From NCBI GenBank assembly GCA_945900785.1, contig CAMDJM010000008.1, forward strand, positions 28,561 to 92,560: a stretch of DNA of 64,000 nucleotides, given 5' to 3'. Of the stretch, positions 40,402 through 48,977 are shown in pieces. The number at the start of each line of letters is the position of its first letter. Within the stretch, counting starts at the first letter, position 1. Position numbers and translations under genes: made by a program. A model generated the notes under the pieces. It ran no database searches and had not been told where the DNA came from. It was given only the letters and a program-made list of their open reading frames with translations. Source of the DNA: Akkermansia muciniphila. Its GTDB lineage: Bacteria; Verrucomicrobiota; Verrucomicrobiia; Verrucomicrobiales; V1-33.

Positions 40402-40700
40402 GCCGCGCAGGTAACGCTGGCTTCCAGCCTGCGCGGCATCCGGCCTTCCAGGCCGGACACCTGATCAATGACTAGGCTGGAAGCCTGCTTGCCGCGCAGG
40501 GAGGATGCCCGCGCCACTATCGGGGCGGGCTTGAGTTACCCCCGAGCCCATCGGCCTTGCCGGTTCTTGGCTCACCACGGTCCGCTCCCGGCCGGCGGCA
40601 CTCCAACGCCCCATCATCAGCGACCCCTCAGGGAGCCAGGCACGCCTTGGGGAGCACAGGCGTCCCGCCTGTCCCGCCGGGCGTCGCGCCCGGTGCCGGA
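40402..40700. repeat. REP-like cluster of perfect short hairpins
   Basis: Perfect inverted repeats seen here: GCCGCGCAGG with its complement (40402-40436), CCGGCCTTCCAGGCCGG (40440-40456), ACAGGCGTCCCGCCTGT (40656-40672) and CCGGGCGTCGCGCCCGG (40677-40693). The last two are 7-base-pair stems with three-base loops (TCC or TCG), four bases apart. A related two-hairpin unit, also starting GGGAGCAC, lies after recA at 44701-44760. Confidence 0.7.
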
Positions 40701-40750
40701 GCATTGGTCTTCAGAGCATGGGAACATCGTGAATGGGCAATTTGCGGAGA

Positions 40751-40959
40751 TAAAAAAGGAGGATGAACCACAAAGCCCACAGAGATCACAAAGCTTTCCA
40801 GGACGACAGCGGGCTTTTTCAATCCGGATGGATTCGCGTCCATTGGCGTTCATTCGCAGTCCCTCCCCAGCCGTGGGTCAGACTGCACGCTCCACCAGCC
40901 ACATTCCCCCGACCCGCGCCTCCTTTTTGCGTTCTCTGCGTTCTTTGTGGTTCATTCAT
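40751..40959. repeat. Inverted pair of ACCACAAAG-type repeats
   Basis: GGATGAACCACAAAG..CACAGAGA (about 40758-40790) is mirrored by TCTCTGCG..CTTTGTGGTTCAT (about 40931-40955). The arms are imperfect and about 30 bases long, separated by roughly 140 bases. A second pair built from similar words is at 52136-52272. Confidence 0.6.
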
Positions 40960-41326
40960 AACCAAAGGGTGATGCTTTTGAACCGCCCATGGACCGAAAA
41001 CACGCGAATGGATGCTCTGCAAAAGCCTCCCCACCGGCCTTTTTTCATCTGGATGGATTCGTGAAGATTCGTGAAATTCGTGGTTACTTCCCCTCGCTGC
41101 ATGGGTCTGGCTGGACGGCCCTGTTGCAAAATGCCCCTGCTCCCTCCTCAATTTTGAGTTTTCTGCGGTTTTTTGGTCCAGTTTTTCAAAAAAAGAGACC
41201 ACTCCCAGCGCTCCGTCCTCCTTTCACCCTCCCGGATTCTGAAAATTATAAACCGAAAGACTGCAAACTTCATTGCGATACCATTAAAAAATGCACGGAT
41301 CTACTGAAGACCTAACGCTTAGCCCG

Positions 41327-41343
41327 GATGCACGATTTTTGCT
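41327..41343 (+). promoter_or_regulatory. Possible sigma-54-type promoter for the PEP-CTERM-like gene
   Basis: The sequence GATGCACGATTTTTGCT keeps GCAC at the -24 element and TTGCT at the -12 element with the correct 10-base distance between the two dinucleotides; the first G of the -24 GG pair is T. It lies about 125 bases before the ATG. In some exopolysaccharide/PEP-CTERM bacteria such genes depend on sigma-54 and the PrsK/PrsR pair, so the match is plausible, but one mismatch falls in a key position. Confidence 0.3.
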
Positions 41344-41468
41344 CATGCTGGGGAGAAGTCCCCGGAAACAATCTGTCGAATAAGTCGCATTTCTTAGATT
41401 GAGATCGGTTCAAAGGAACGAAATATGCTTTGAACTATTGCCTGTAAATTTCTCATCTTCAAAACCCA

Positions 41469-43412
41469 ATGAAATTCCATCCTCCTCGATTGAAGTGCCG
41501 CACATTGCCCATCCCATTAATTGCATCCCTCGCTTTAATGGGTCTCGCCGTAGTTTCTCAAGCGATAGATTATTATTACAAAGGCACTGGGAGTGTTAAT
41601 ACCGCTGCCAATTGGACTACAAACCCAGATGGAAGTGGGACATCTCCAGCTAATTTTACAACCGCTGGGAACAAATTTTTTATTCAAAGTGGTCAAAGCC
41701 CGACCTTGGGCGGAGCTTGGACAATTAGTGGAATCGAATCTAGCCTCCAAATAAATACCGGAGGCACATTTACTACTGGAGCGTTTAATCCAACATTTAC
41801 GCTCAACATGCAGAGTGGTGCCACTTTCATCATGAGCCACACTACCTATAGTAACGTTACGATTGGGACACTTGATCCGACAAGCACATTCCAGTTGAAT
41901 AACCAATCAAATCCCAGGATGGCCGGTATTTCCTACGGAAACCTTAATTTCAACGGGACTGGCAATGTTAGTTTGACAGCTAATATGACGGCCAACGGCT
42001 CATTGAGCCTTACAAATACTGGGCAGCTCCGTTTAACAAGTGGAGCAAACTTGACACATGTTGTAGGGGGAGATCTTACTTTGGCAGCATCTGCCCGCTT
42101 AGCCCTGACAAACAATACTGGAACTATGACCTTGAACCTCGGGGGTGGGTTGAGTAACAATGGAACCATATCTAAATCTACAGGAGCAACATTGGTTAAC
42201 TTCAGTGGCACCGGTTCTTCCAACGCAACTTGGGGCACCGTTACAACTACCAATTTCGCTAATGCTTCTTTCAATATCGACTCCACAAAAACAATCGTTT
42301 TCTTGGACTCGCTCGACCTTGGGGCTGCTACGTTTAGTGTTGAAGGAGTGCTAAATATCGGTTCTCAAGTTCTTTCTGGACAGAGTGGAAACTTTTCACT
42401 TGCTTCGGGAGCAACTTTCATCGCGTCCAATCCATTCGGTTTGGATGGGGCCATCACAGTCACCGGCACTAAGACCTTCAGCACAGGGGCCAACTATGAG
42501 TTTAGTGGTGGCGGAACTGGCGCGGCGCTCCCCGCTACTGTCAACAACCTGACGATTAACCGGTCTTCAGGTAACTTCACATTGGACGGCACCGGATCAA
42601 GCCAATCGGTCAACGGAGTTTTGAGCATTCTCAGCGGCAATTTAGAGAGGGGTGCCAACAAGAACTCAGTTACAGCGGCTTCCCTTTCGATGCAGAATGC
42701 ACAAATCAATAATACTGTGACCACGAACTTGGGTGGTAATGTTACTTTTGATGCGACCAACAACGGCACCGCCACCATCGCTGGTTCCCTCGGTTTGGGT
42801 TCGGCAGACCGCACCTTCACGGTAGGAAATGGATCGGCTGATATCGATATGGCGGTATCCGGTTCCATCAGTGGTAGCGGCGGTCTCATCAAGGCTGGTG
42901 CAGGAAAGTTTTCCTTATCAAATTCCAATACATACTTGGGTTCCACGATGGTTAATGAAGGCACGCTTGCCCTAGGTGCTTCCGACGTGCTCCCAACCAC
43001 TCAAGTCATTCTCAACGGAGGCACTTTGGTGACGGGCGGCAACCGTAATACTCTAGGATCTCTCAGTCTGACCGCCGATTCCACCATTGATTTGGGCGGG
43101 GCTGGTGGACTGACCTTTGCCAACAGTAGCGGGACTTGGACAGGGACCACCCTCACCGTCTGGAATTGGGTTTCCTCGGGGCTGAAGTTCGGAACGGATA
43201 ATACTGGCCTTACCGCGACACAGATCGGTAAAATAAACGTGTTTGAAGGCGGATCCGGCAGCACTCAATTCAGTTCTGTGTCCTTGAGTGAAAATGGAAC
43301 CTTGGTCGCGGTCCCTGAAGCCGGAACCATCTTCGCCGTGCTGGGCCTGATGGCACCGCTGGCTTACCGGGAGCGCCGCCACTGGATGCGCTGCCGCGAA
43401 GCCCGGGCGTAA
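41469..43412 (+). CDS. Autotransporter-repeat surface protein with PEP-CTERM-like sorting tail
   Basis: 647 residues: signal peptide (PIPLIASLALMGLAVVSQA), then low-complexity Gly/Ser/Thr/Asn beta-helix sequence typical of autotransporter-associated beta-strand repeats, ending in a clear repeat unit (GSGGLIKAGAGKFSLSNSNTYLGST..NEGTLALG). The C-terminus is VPEAGTIFAVLGLMAPLAYRERRHW: a PEP-type tripeptide, hydrophobic helix and Arg cluster, the layout of PEP-CTERM sorting signals processed by exosortase, but with PEA instead of PEP and eight or so extra residues after the Arg cluster. The first two thirds of the gene are markedly AT-richer than the neighbourhood. A terminator follows at 43498. 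Likely a cell-surface or exopolysaccharide-associated protein. Confidence 0.85.
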   Translation: MKFHPPRLKCRTLPIPLIASLALMGLAVVSQAIDYYYKGTGSVNTAANWTTNPDGSGTSPANFTTAGNKFFIQSGQSPTLGGAWTISGIESSLQINTGGTFTTGAFNPTFTLNMQSGATFIMSHTTYSNVTIGTLDPTSTFQLNNQSNPRMAGISYGNLNFNGTGNVSLTANMTANGSLSLTNTGQLRLTSGANLTHVVGGDLTLAASARLALTNNTGTMTLNLGGGLSNNGTISKSTGATLVNFSGTGSSNATWGTVTTTNFANASFNIDSTKTIVFLDSLDLGAATFSVEGVLNIGSQVLSGQSGNFSLASGATFIASNPFGLDGAITVTGTKTFSTGANYEFSGGGTGAALPATVNNLTINRSSGNFTLDGTGSSQSVNGVLSILSGNLERGANKNSVTAASLSMQNAQINNTVTTNLGGNVTFDATNNGTATIAGSLGLGSADRTFTVGNGSADIDMAVSGSISGSGGLIKAGAGKFSLSNSNTYLGSTMVNEGTLALGASDVLPTTQVILNGGTLVTGGNRNTLGSLSLTADSTIDLGGAGGLTFANSSGTWTGTTLTVWNWVSSGLKFGTDNTGLTATQIGKINVFEGGSGSTQFSSVSLSENGTLVAVPEAGTIFAVLGLMAPLAYRERRHWMRCREARA

Positions 43413-43833
43413 CCGAAATGGGGAAATGAAGAAATTTAAAAATGGGGAAATGAAGGGCTTTGGGTGAACGGGGCTCTGGTTTGGGGGAAGCATTTGGAAA
43501 CCGCGTGGGTCACTTTGGTGGGACCTGCGCGGTTTTTATTTTGGGGAGGATGCGCCGCGGGGGCTTTGCTAAAGAAAGAGGAAGTTGAGAGTTGAAGGTT
43601 GAGAGTTGAGAGATTCAATCCTTCAATACTTTGTCCCTGGAGCTTGGAGCTTACGTGAATTCGGTCATTCACCCGCAGGAGTGCTCCCGGCGACGCAAGG
43701 CAACTCGCAACTTGCGAAGAACTCGCCCAAATTCGATTATCACTGTGCAGGCGAGTGGCTCTATTCCCATAAATCTGTGATTATCAGTCTCATCCGTGCC
43801 ATCCGAGGCCCGTCAGCATCCTTTTCAGGAGGA
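43413..43833. other. Intergenic region with terminator and simple repeats
   Basis: About 420 bases. Contains GGGGAAATGAAG direct repeats just after the upstream stop (43418-43453), a strong terminator (43498-43540) and a run of TTGAGAGTTGA units (43582-43610). No coding sequence is seen in the remaining bases up to the convergent kinase gene. Confidence 0.6.
43498..43540 (+). terminator. Rho-independent terminator after the PEP-CTERM-like gene
   Basis: AAACCGCG pairs with CGCGGTTT, inner bases GGGTC/GACC extend the stem, and a T-rich tail (TTTTTATTTT) follows. It lies 86 bases beyond the stop codon of the plus-strand surface protein. Confidence 0.75.
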
Positions 43834-44571
43834 TTACTTTTTAGCCCGGCGGCGGGGGGCGGGCGGGGGGGCGAGTGTCATTTGCGGGGTGACGCGGATG
43901 CCCATGCGCTTGTAGTAATCCAGCATTTTGGAGGTGGCGGCGCGGCTTGCTTCGAGGACCATTTCCGCCAAGGGCGACAGGGGAGCAGGAGGGGTTTCCA
44001 TAAGCGTGGTGGGATTGAGCAGATCAGCCAGTTCCTGGTGGGAACAAGTTGCACTGTCGGCGATAATCACAGAAGGCGGTGAGTCGTTGTCCCACACCGT
44101 CCACTCGTCCGCCAGCGGCAGGTAGTCGGCAAGGAAATGCTGGATGCTGCGCTGGAAGCGGCGGGAAACGTCCCCGTCCGGGACATGATGGCCGCCATGC
44201 AGGACGCGGAGTTTCACGCGTTCCACCGCCTGGGCAGCGGATCCGATGACGAGGTAATGCAGGATGAAGTGGTAGCCGGCGGCTTTGGCGGCGCGGAGGA
44301 GGGCGAGGTAGGTGCGCCCGCTCAGGGTGGACTCGATGGCGAAACTGGCCCTGGTAGCGATGAGGTGCCGCGCTTCCTCCAGGAGGATCCGCCCGGCTTT
44401 GAACGCGGTGAGGGTAGGGTCCAGCGGGGAGAGGCCGCGCGCGATTTCATCGGCATTGAGAAAGCGCATCAGGCCCATGCGCGGGAGGAGTTCGCGGGCG
44501 AGGGTGGTTTTGCCGGCTCCGTTGCAGCCGCCGATGATGCAGAGGGTGGGGGTGGATGCTGGAGGGGGCAT
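43834..44571 (-). CDS. Zeta-toxin-like P-loop kinase
   Basis: About 245 residues from ATG 44571 (MPPPASTPTLCIIGGCNGAGKTT). Walker A GCNGAGKTT, the NADEIARGLSP block, FAIESTLSGRTY and YLVIGSAAQAVERVKLRVLHGGHHVPDGDVSRRF match the zeta toxin family, whose founding members phosphorylate UDP-N-acetylglucosamine; many chromosomal relatives have no proven toxicity. The C-terminus is Pro/Arg/Lys-rich. No epsilon-like antitoxin gene is visible on either side. The frame is open to 44739, but upstream it crosses the recA terminator element, so the shorter start is preferred. Confidence 0.82.
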   Translation of the reverse strand: MPPPASTPTLCIIGGCNGAGKTTLARELLPRMGLMRFLNADEIARGLSPLDPTLTAFKAGRILLEEARHLIATRASFAIESTLSGRTYLALLRAAKAAGYHFILHYLVIGSAAQAVERVKLRVLHGGHHVPDGDVSRRFQRSIQHFLADYLPLADEWTVWDNDSPPSVIIADSATCSHQELADLLNPTTLMETPPAPLSPLAEMVLEASRAATSKMLDYYKRMGIRVTPQMTLAPPPAPRRRAKK

Positions 44572-44700
44572 GGCGGCGGGGGCAGGTGGCACCAAGTTTG
44601 GGGAAATCGGTCCCAGGCATCCTATAGGACTGATAGGGCCTGTTTTTTGGTGCGCCTTTGCATCCTTGTATTGTCTTGGAATTTGTTTTTGGAAATGAAA

Positions 44701-44760
44701 AGGGCGGACAGGATGTCCGCCCTCCTCATCGAAACACACGGGCCGGAGCCCCGTGCTCCC
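44701..44760 (-). terminator. recA terminator built from a two-hairpin REP-like unit
   Basis: On the minus strand, directly after the recA stop, comes GGGAGCACGGGGCTCCGGCC-type hairpin (44737-44755) followed by a perfect 10-base-pair stem AGGGCGGACA/TGTCCGCCCT with a three-base loop (44701-44723) and then TTTTC. The second hairpin has the form of an intrinsic terminator. The unit resembles the hairpin pair at 40656-40693. Confidence 0.75.
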
Positions 44761-45861
44761 TTAGGGGACTTCGTCGGTGATAGGGGCGGCGACGGGGGGC
44801 GGGGTGGTGACGCCGCCTTTGATGCCGAGCTTTTCTTTGACGAGGGCTTCGATTTCGGCGTAGAGGGCGGGGTCGTTGCGGAGGACTTCCTTGGCGGCAT
44901 CGCGGCCCTGGGCGACCTGGGTGCCTTTGTAGCTGAGCCATGAGCCGCGCTTTTGGATGATTTCCTGTTCGAGGGCGAGGTCGAGGAGGCTGCCGACGGA
45001 GGAGATGCCTTCGTCATACATGATGTCGAATTCGGCTTCGCCAAAGGGCGGGGCGATTTTGTTTTTGACGACTTTGATCTTGGTGCGGCTGCCGTTGACG
45101 GTGCCGTCGCTGCCTTTGATCTGGCCGATGCGGCGGATGTCGATGCGGACGCTTGAGAAGAACTTGAGAGCGCGGCCGCCGGGGGTGGTTTCGGGGCTGC
45201 CGAACATGACGCCGATTTTCTCGCGGATCTGGTTGGTGAAGATGCAGCAGGTGCGGGCTTTGGAGATGAGGGAGGTGAGCTTGCGCATGGCGGCGCTCAT
45301 GAGACGGGCTTGGGCACCGACGGTGCTGTCGCCGATTTCGCCGTCGAGTTCCTGCTTGGTGACAAGGGCGGCGACGGAGTCCAACACGATGACGTCCAAG
45401 GCGTTGGAACGGACGAGGGTTTCGCAGATGCGGAGGGCTTCTTCCCCGGAGGAGGGCTGGGAGACAAGGAGGTCGTCCAGTTTCACGCCGAGTTTTTTGG
45501 CGTATTCGGGGTCGAGGGCGTGCTCGACGTCGATGAAGGCGGCGAGGCCTCCGAGCTTTTGCGCCTGGGCGATGATGGTGAGGGTGAGGGTGGTTTTCCC
45601 GGACGATTCCGGACCGAAGACTTCCATGATGCGGCCACGGGGGAAGCCGCCGGCACCGAGGGCGCGGTCGATCAGGAGGTTGCCGGAAGGGATGACTTCG
45701 ATGTCCATTTTCCGGTTTTCGCCAAGGCGCATGATGGAACCGTCGCCGAAGTCCTTGTGGATTTGCTGGAGGGCGGCGTCGAGGTTTTTGGCGCGGGCGG
45801 CGGCGATGCGGTCTTCGCCAGCGGCAGCAGCGGCGGCGGCTTTGGTTTCTTTGGCAGGCAT
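44761..45861 (-). CDS. recA: Recombinase RecA
   Basis: 366 residues, the usual size. Walker [10 protein letters not shown], the [13 protein letters not shown] block, Walker [12 protein letters not shown], loop L1 [19 protein letters not shown], loop L2 with [25 protein letters not shown] and the C-terminal domain are all present. RecA coats single-stranded DNA, drives strand exchange and triggers the SOS response. It begins with an Ala-rich leader ([28 protein letters not shown]). It lies 63 bases downstream of pyrE on the same strand and is followed at once by a terminator, so the two could share a transcript. No SOS box was recognised. Confidence 0.98.
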   Translation of the reverse strand: MPAKETKAAAAAAAGEDRIAAARAKNLDAALQQIHKDFGDGSIMRLGENRKMDIEVIPSGNLLIDRALGAGGFPRGRIMEVFGPESSGKTTLTLTIIAQAQKLGGLAAFIDVEHALDPEYAKKLGVKLDDLLVSQPSSGEEALRICETLVRSNALDVIVLDSVAALVTKQELDGEIGDSTVGAQARLMSAAMRKLTSLISKARTCCIFTNQIREKIGVMFGSPETTPGGRALKFFSSVRIDIRRIGQIKGSDGTVNGSRTKIKVVKNKIAPPFGEAEFDIMYDEGISSVGSLLDLALEQEIIQKRGSWLSYKGTQVAQGRDAAKEVLRNDPALYAEIEALVKEKLGIKGGVTTPPPVAAPITDEVP

Positions 45862-45924
45862 GGCAGGAAAAGTTGGGTAGTTGGTGGTGTGGTTAAAGTG
45901 GGATGAGGCGCGCGTGAGGGAGTC

Positions 45925-46515
45925 CTAGCCGCTGGGAACGGCGGCGTCAATATCAGCCCGTGAAAAAATAGCGATCACGGGAACGCCGGTGGCTTCGATG
46001 GCCTGCAGACCGCCTTCGCTGCGGTCTACCAGAACGAGGGCGAAGGCGACATGGCCGCCTTCGGCGTGGATTTTTTCAATGGCCTCCAGGGTGGAGCCGC
46101 CGGTGGTGATGGTGTCATCGACAACGACCACGGTGTCGCCTGCCTTGAAATTGCCTTCGACCAGCTTGCCGCGGCCGTGGGTTTTGGCCTGCTTTCGGAT
46201 GGAGAAACTCTGGAGCCCGGGCCCGGCCTGGGGGCCGCAGTCGCGGACCGAGGCGATGGCAATGGCAAGGGCGACGGGGTCGGCTCCCATGGTGAGGCCG
46301 CCGATGGCGACAGGGGTGACGCCGAGGTCAGCTGATTTTTCCTGGATGAGCGCCCATGCGGTTTCACCCAGCCAGATGGCCCCGTGGGGGTCGAGGGTAG
46401 TGAGGCGGGCGTCGCAGTAAAAGTCGCTCTTTCTACCGGAGGCGAGGGTGAAGTCTCCGTAGAGAACGGACTTTCGGCGAAGGAGGTCGAGGAGGGATTG
46501 ACGGGCGCTGGTCAT
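45925..46515 (-). CDS. pyrE: Orotate phosphoribosyltransferase
   Basis: 196 residues, typical for PyrE. The PRPP-binding signature VVVVDDTITTGGSTLEAI is intact, and LYGDFTLASGRKSDFYCDARLTTLD is the characteristic N-terminal block. It converts orotate and PRPP to orotidine monophosphate in pyrimidine synthesis. The flexible-loop segment (IRKQAKTHGRGKLVEG) carries the expected basic residues. It is divergent from the DUF1592-type gene. Confidence 0.93.
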   Translation of the reverse strand: MTSARQSLLDLLRRKSVLYGDFTLASGRKSDFYCDARLTTLDPHGAIWLGETAWALIQEKSADLGVTPVAIGGLTMGADPVALAIAIASVRDCGPQAGPGLQSFSIRKQAKTHGRGKLVEGNFKAGDTVVVVDDTITTGGSTLEAIEKIHAEGGHVAFALVLVDRSEGGLQAIEATGVPVIAIFSRADIDAAVPSG

Positions 46516-46657
46516 GCGTATCTGAGGTGGTGCGCGGCGGGGGGCGGTGCAATGGGAAAGGGGGGCAGGGGGCCGGGAATTTTTTGCAGGAGCCGGAGCG
46601 GCGCTTGGGTTTCCGGTAAGATGGAGGCAGGCACAGGCGTAGCTTTCCTACCCCTGC

Positions 46658-48964
46658 ATGCCGTCATTTTACCACCTAGTTTTTCCGCTGTTGCCCCTGG
46701 CGATGGCCGGGCCAGCCTGGGCTGAGGAGCCAATGGCGAAGGATTTTGCCAAGGACGTGCTGCCCGTGATGCAAAAATACTGTTGGGATTGCCACGGCGA
46801 TGGCGCGGATAAAGGCGGGCTGAATTTTGACAAATACACCGACGCCAACGCGGTCTTGGCAGACCGGAAAATCTGGTCGGGCGTGCTTTTCCACATCGAT
46901 CAGTGGACCATGCCGCCTGCCAAAAAGTCCGAACAACCTACCGCCCAGGAAAGGGATTTCCTGACCCGCTATCTGGATGCGCTGTTGAACCCGGTGGATC
47001 TGAAAAACCCGGACCCCGGCCGGGTGACGATCCGGCGGCTGAACCGGGTGGAATACAACAATACCATGCGGGACCTGCTGGGCGTGGATCTCCGGCCGGC
47101 GGATGATTTCCCGGAGGACGATACCGGCTATGGTTTCGATAACATCGGCGATGTGCTGTCGCTGCCTCCGATTCTGATGGAGCGCTATCTCATCGCGGCG
47201 GACCGTGTCCTCACTGCTGCCATTCCGCTGCCACCGCCGGCTCCGGCCAAGGTGTCCTTTAAGGGGGACGGACTGAGCGGCGAGGGCGAGGAAGACAGCG
47301 GCGGCTGGCTCCTTGCCATTGAGGGCAGCTGCGGGACGGAATTCAGAGCCCCGGCGGGCGGGGAATATATCGTCAGGACGAAAGTCTGGGCTACCCAGGG
47401 CGGGAGTGAGCTGGCCAAAATCGAACTCCAGGTGGGGGGGAAGGCGGTGGCTAAATCCGAGGTGTCCGCCACGGATTCCGCCAAGCCGCAGACCGTGGAG
47501 GCGAAGGTAAAACTAGCCAAAGGCGGCAACCCCATCGCCACCCGGTTTCTGAATGATTTCTATGATGCCAAGGTCCCGGATCCTGCCAAAAGGGACCGGA
47601 ATCTCTGGGTAGCGGCCATGGAGGTGGAAGGCCCCTTCAAAGTGGATCCCGTGCCCTTGAATGAAACGGCGCGCCGCATCTTCGAGCCCGGCAAGGCCCT
47701 GGGGGAAACGGAGGCCGGGGCCCGGGCGGTGCTCCAGCAATTCGCGAACCGCTGCTTCCGCCGGGCCACCCTGCCCGCCGAGGTGGAACGGCTGATGGGC
47801 ATTTACCGGATGGTGCGGGGCCGCGGCGAGGCCCATCCTGGAGCGCTGCGCATCGCCATGAAGGCAATCATGATTTCCCCATATTTCCTCTACCGCATGG
47901 AATGGCAGCCGGAGGCTGGCAATCCTGGCAAGATCGTGGACTTGGACGATTTCGCCCTCGCCACGCGGCTTTCCTACTGGCTCTGGAGCAGCACGCCGGA
48001 TGATGAGCTGCTCTCGCTGGCCTTCCGGAAGCAACTGCGCCCGAACCTTGCCGCTCAGGTCCTGCGCCTGCTGAAGGACCCGAAAGCGCGGGCCCTGCCG
48101 GAGAACTTCGGCGGTCAATGGCTGGAGCTGCGCACCCTGAAGGTGGCGGCTCCTGACAAGGAACGCTTCCCCGGCTACAGTCCGGAGCTGGCGCAGGCCA
48201 TGCGTCAGGAAACGGAGGCGTTTTTCCAAAGCATCCTTCTGGAAAACCGCAGCGTGCTGGAGTTCCTCTCGGCGGATTACACGTTTCTGAATGAGCGTCT
48301 GGCCAAGTTCTACGGCATCCCTGGAGTGACGGGCGAGGCCTTCCGCAAGGTCCAACTGGATGCCGCCTCGCCCCGCCACGGCATCCTCACCCATGCCAGC
48401 GTGCTCACGGTCACCAGTGATCCTACCCGCACCTCGCCGGTGAAGCGGGGAAAATGGGTGCTGGAAAACCTCCTCGGCATCACGCCACCGCCCCCACCGC
48501 CCAACGTCCCGGCGCTGGATGAAGGCGGGCATGGGGAATTGACCGGCAGCGTGAGGCAACGGCTGGAAGCCCACCGCAGCAAGCCCGGCTGCGCCTCCTG
48601 CCATACGCTGATGGATCCCATTGGCTTCGGCCTGGAGAATTTCAACGCCATCGGCCAATGGCGGGACAAGGATGGGAATTTCCCGGTCGATTCCGCCGGC
48701 GTCCTGACCACCGGCCAGAACTTCAGCAGTGCCCGGGAGCTTTCCCAGATCCTCCTTACGGACCGGCGCGATGCCTTCCTGCGCACGCTCATCAGCAGGA
48801 TGCTAACTTACGCGCTGGGGCGCGGCACCGAGCCATATGACCGCTTGGCGATCGACACCATTCTGGCCCGCCTGACAAAGGAGAACTACTCCTTCCAAAG
48901 CCTCATCCTCGGCATTTCCGAAAGTCTGCCCTTCCAGAAACGCCGGGGCGAAAGCCCTCATTGA
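46658..48964 (+). CDS. Planctomycete-type cytochrome c protein (DUF1587-1595-1592-1588-1585)
   Basis: 768 residues with signal peptide (YHLVFPLLPLAMAGPAWA). A heme domain with CWDCHGDGADKGGLNFD and TMPPAKKSE leads into DUF1587 (RVTIRRLNRVEYNNTMRDLLGVDLRPADDFPEDDTGYGFDN), a beta domain (about residues 190-330), DUF1595/DUF1592 (FANRCFRRATLPAEVERLMGIY, LATRLSYWLWSSTPDDELL), DUF1588 with a second heme CASCHTLMDPIGFGLENFNAIG and DUF1585 at the end (SRMLTYALGRGTEPYDRLAID). Such proteins often stand beside a DUF1552 partner, but none is here. The function is unknown, presumably electron transfer or oxidation in the periplasm. Confidence 0.92.
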   Translation: MPSFYHLVFPLLPLAMAGPAWAEEPMAKDFAKDVLPVMQKYCWDCHGDGADKGGLNFDKYTDANAVLADRKIWSGVLFHIDQWTMPPAKKSEQPTAQERDFLTRYLDALLNPVDLKNPDPGRVTIRRLNRVEYNNTMRDLLGVDLRPADDFPEDDTGYGFDNIGDVLSLPPILMERYLIAADRVLTAAIPLPPPAPAKVSFKGDGLSGEGEEDSGGWLLAIEGSCGTEFRAPAGGEYIVRTKVWATQGGSELAKIELQVGGKAVAKSEVSATDSAKPQTVEAKVKLAKGGNPIATRFLNDFYDAKVPDPAKRDRNLWVAAMEVEGPFKVDPVPLNETARRIFEPGKALGETEAGARAVLQQFANRCFRRATLPAEVERLMGIYRMVRGRGEAHPGALRIAMKAIMISPYFLYRMEWQPEAGNPGKIVDLDDFALATRLSYWLWSSTPDDELLSLAFRKQLRPNLAAQVLRLLKDPKARALPENFGGQWLELRTLKVAAPDKERFPGYSPELAQAMRQETEAFFQSILLENRSVLEFLSADYTFLNERLAKFYGIPGVTGEAFRKVQLDAASPRHGILTHASVLTVTSDPTRTSPVKRGKWVLENLLGITPPPPPPNVPALDEGGHGELTGSVRQRLEAHRSKPGCASCHTLMDPIGFGLENFNAIGQWRDKDGNFPVDSAGVLTTGQNFSSARELSQILLTDRRDAFLRTLISRMLTYALGRGTEPYDRLAIDTILARLTKENYSFQSLILGISESLPFQKRRGESPH

Positions 48965-48977
48965 GCCGGGCAGGCGG

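Larger units (their letters stand above)
40353..41468. other. Gene-free, repeat-rich region of 1.1 kb
   Basis: No frame here has coding character, although short open frames exist in every phase. The left part (40402-40700) is a string of perfect small hairpins; the middle (40751-40959) contains an inverted pair of ACCACAAAG-type words; 40830-41095 holds two GGATGGATTCG words, the second followed by GTGAAGATTCGTGAAATTCGTGG; the right part (from about 41210) becomes AT-rich and leads into the PEP-CTERM-like gene. It looks like an accumulation zone for short dispersed elements. Confidence 0.65.

Noticed and set aside
40468..41315. Several short open frames in the repeat-rich region
   Set aside because: They overlap each other in all phases, are Arg/Pro/Ser-rich and are made of hairpin and repeat DNA.
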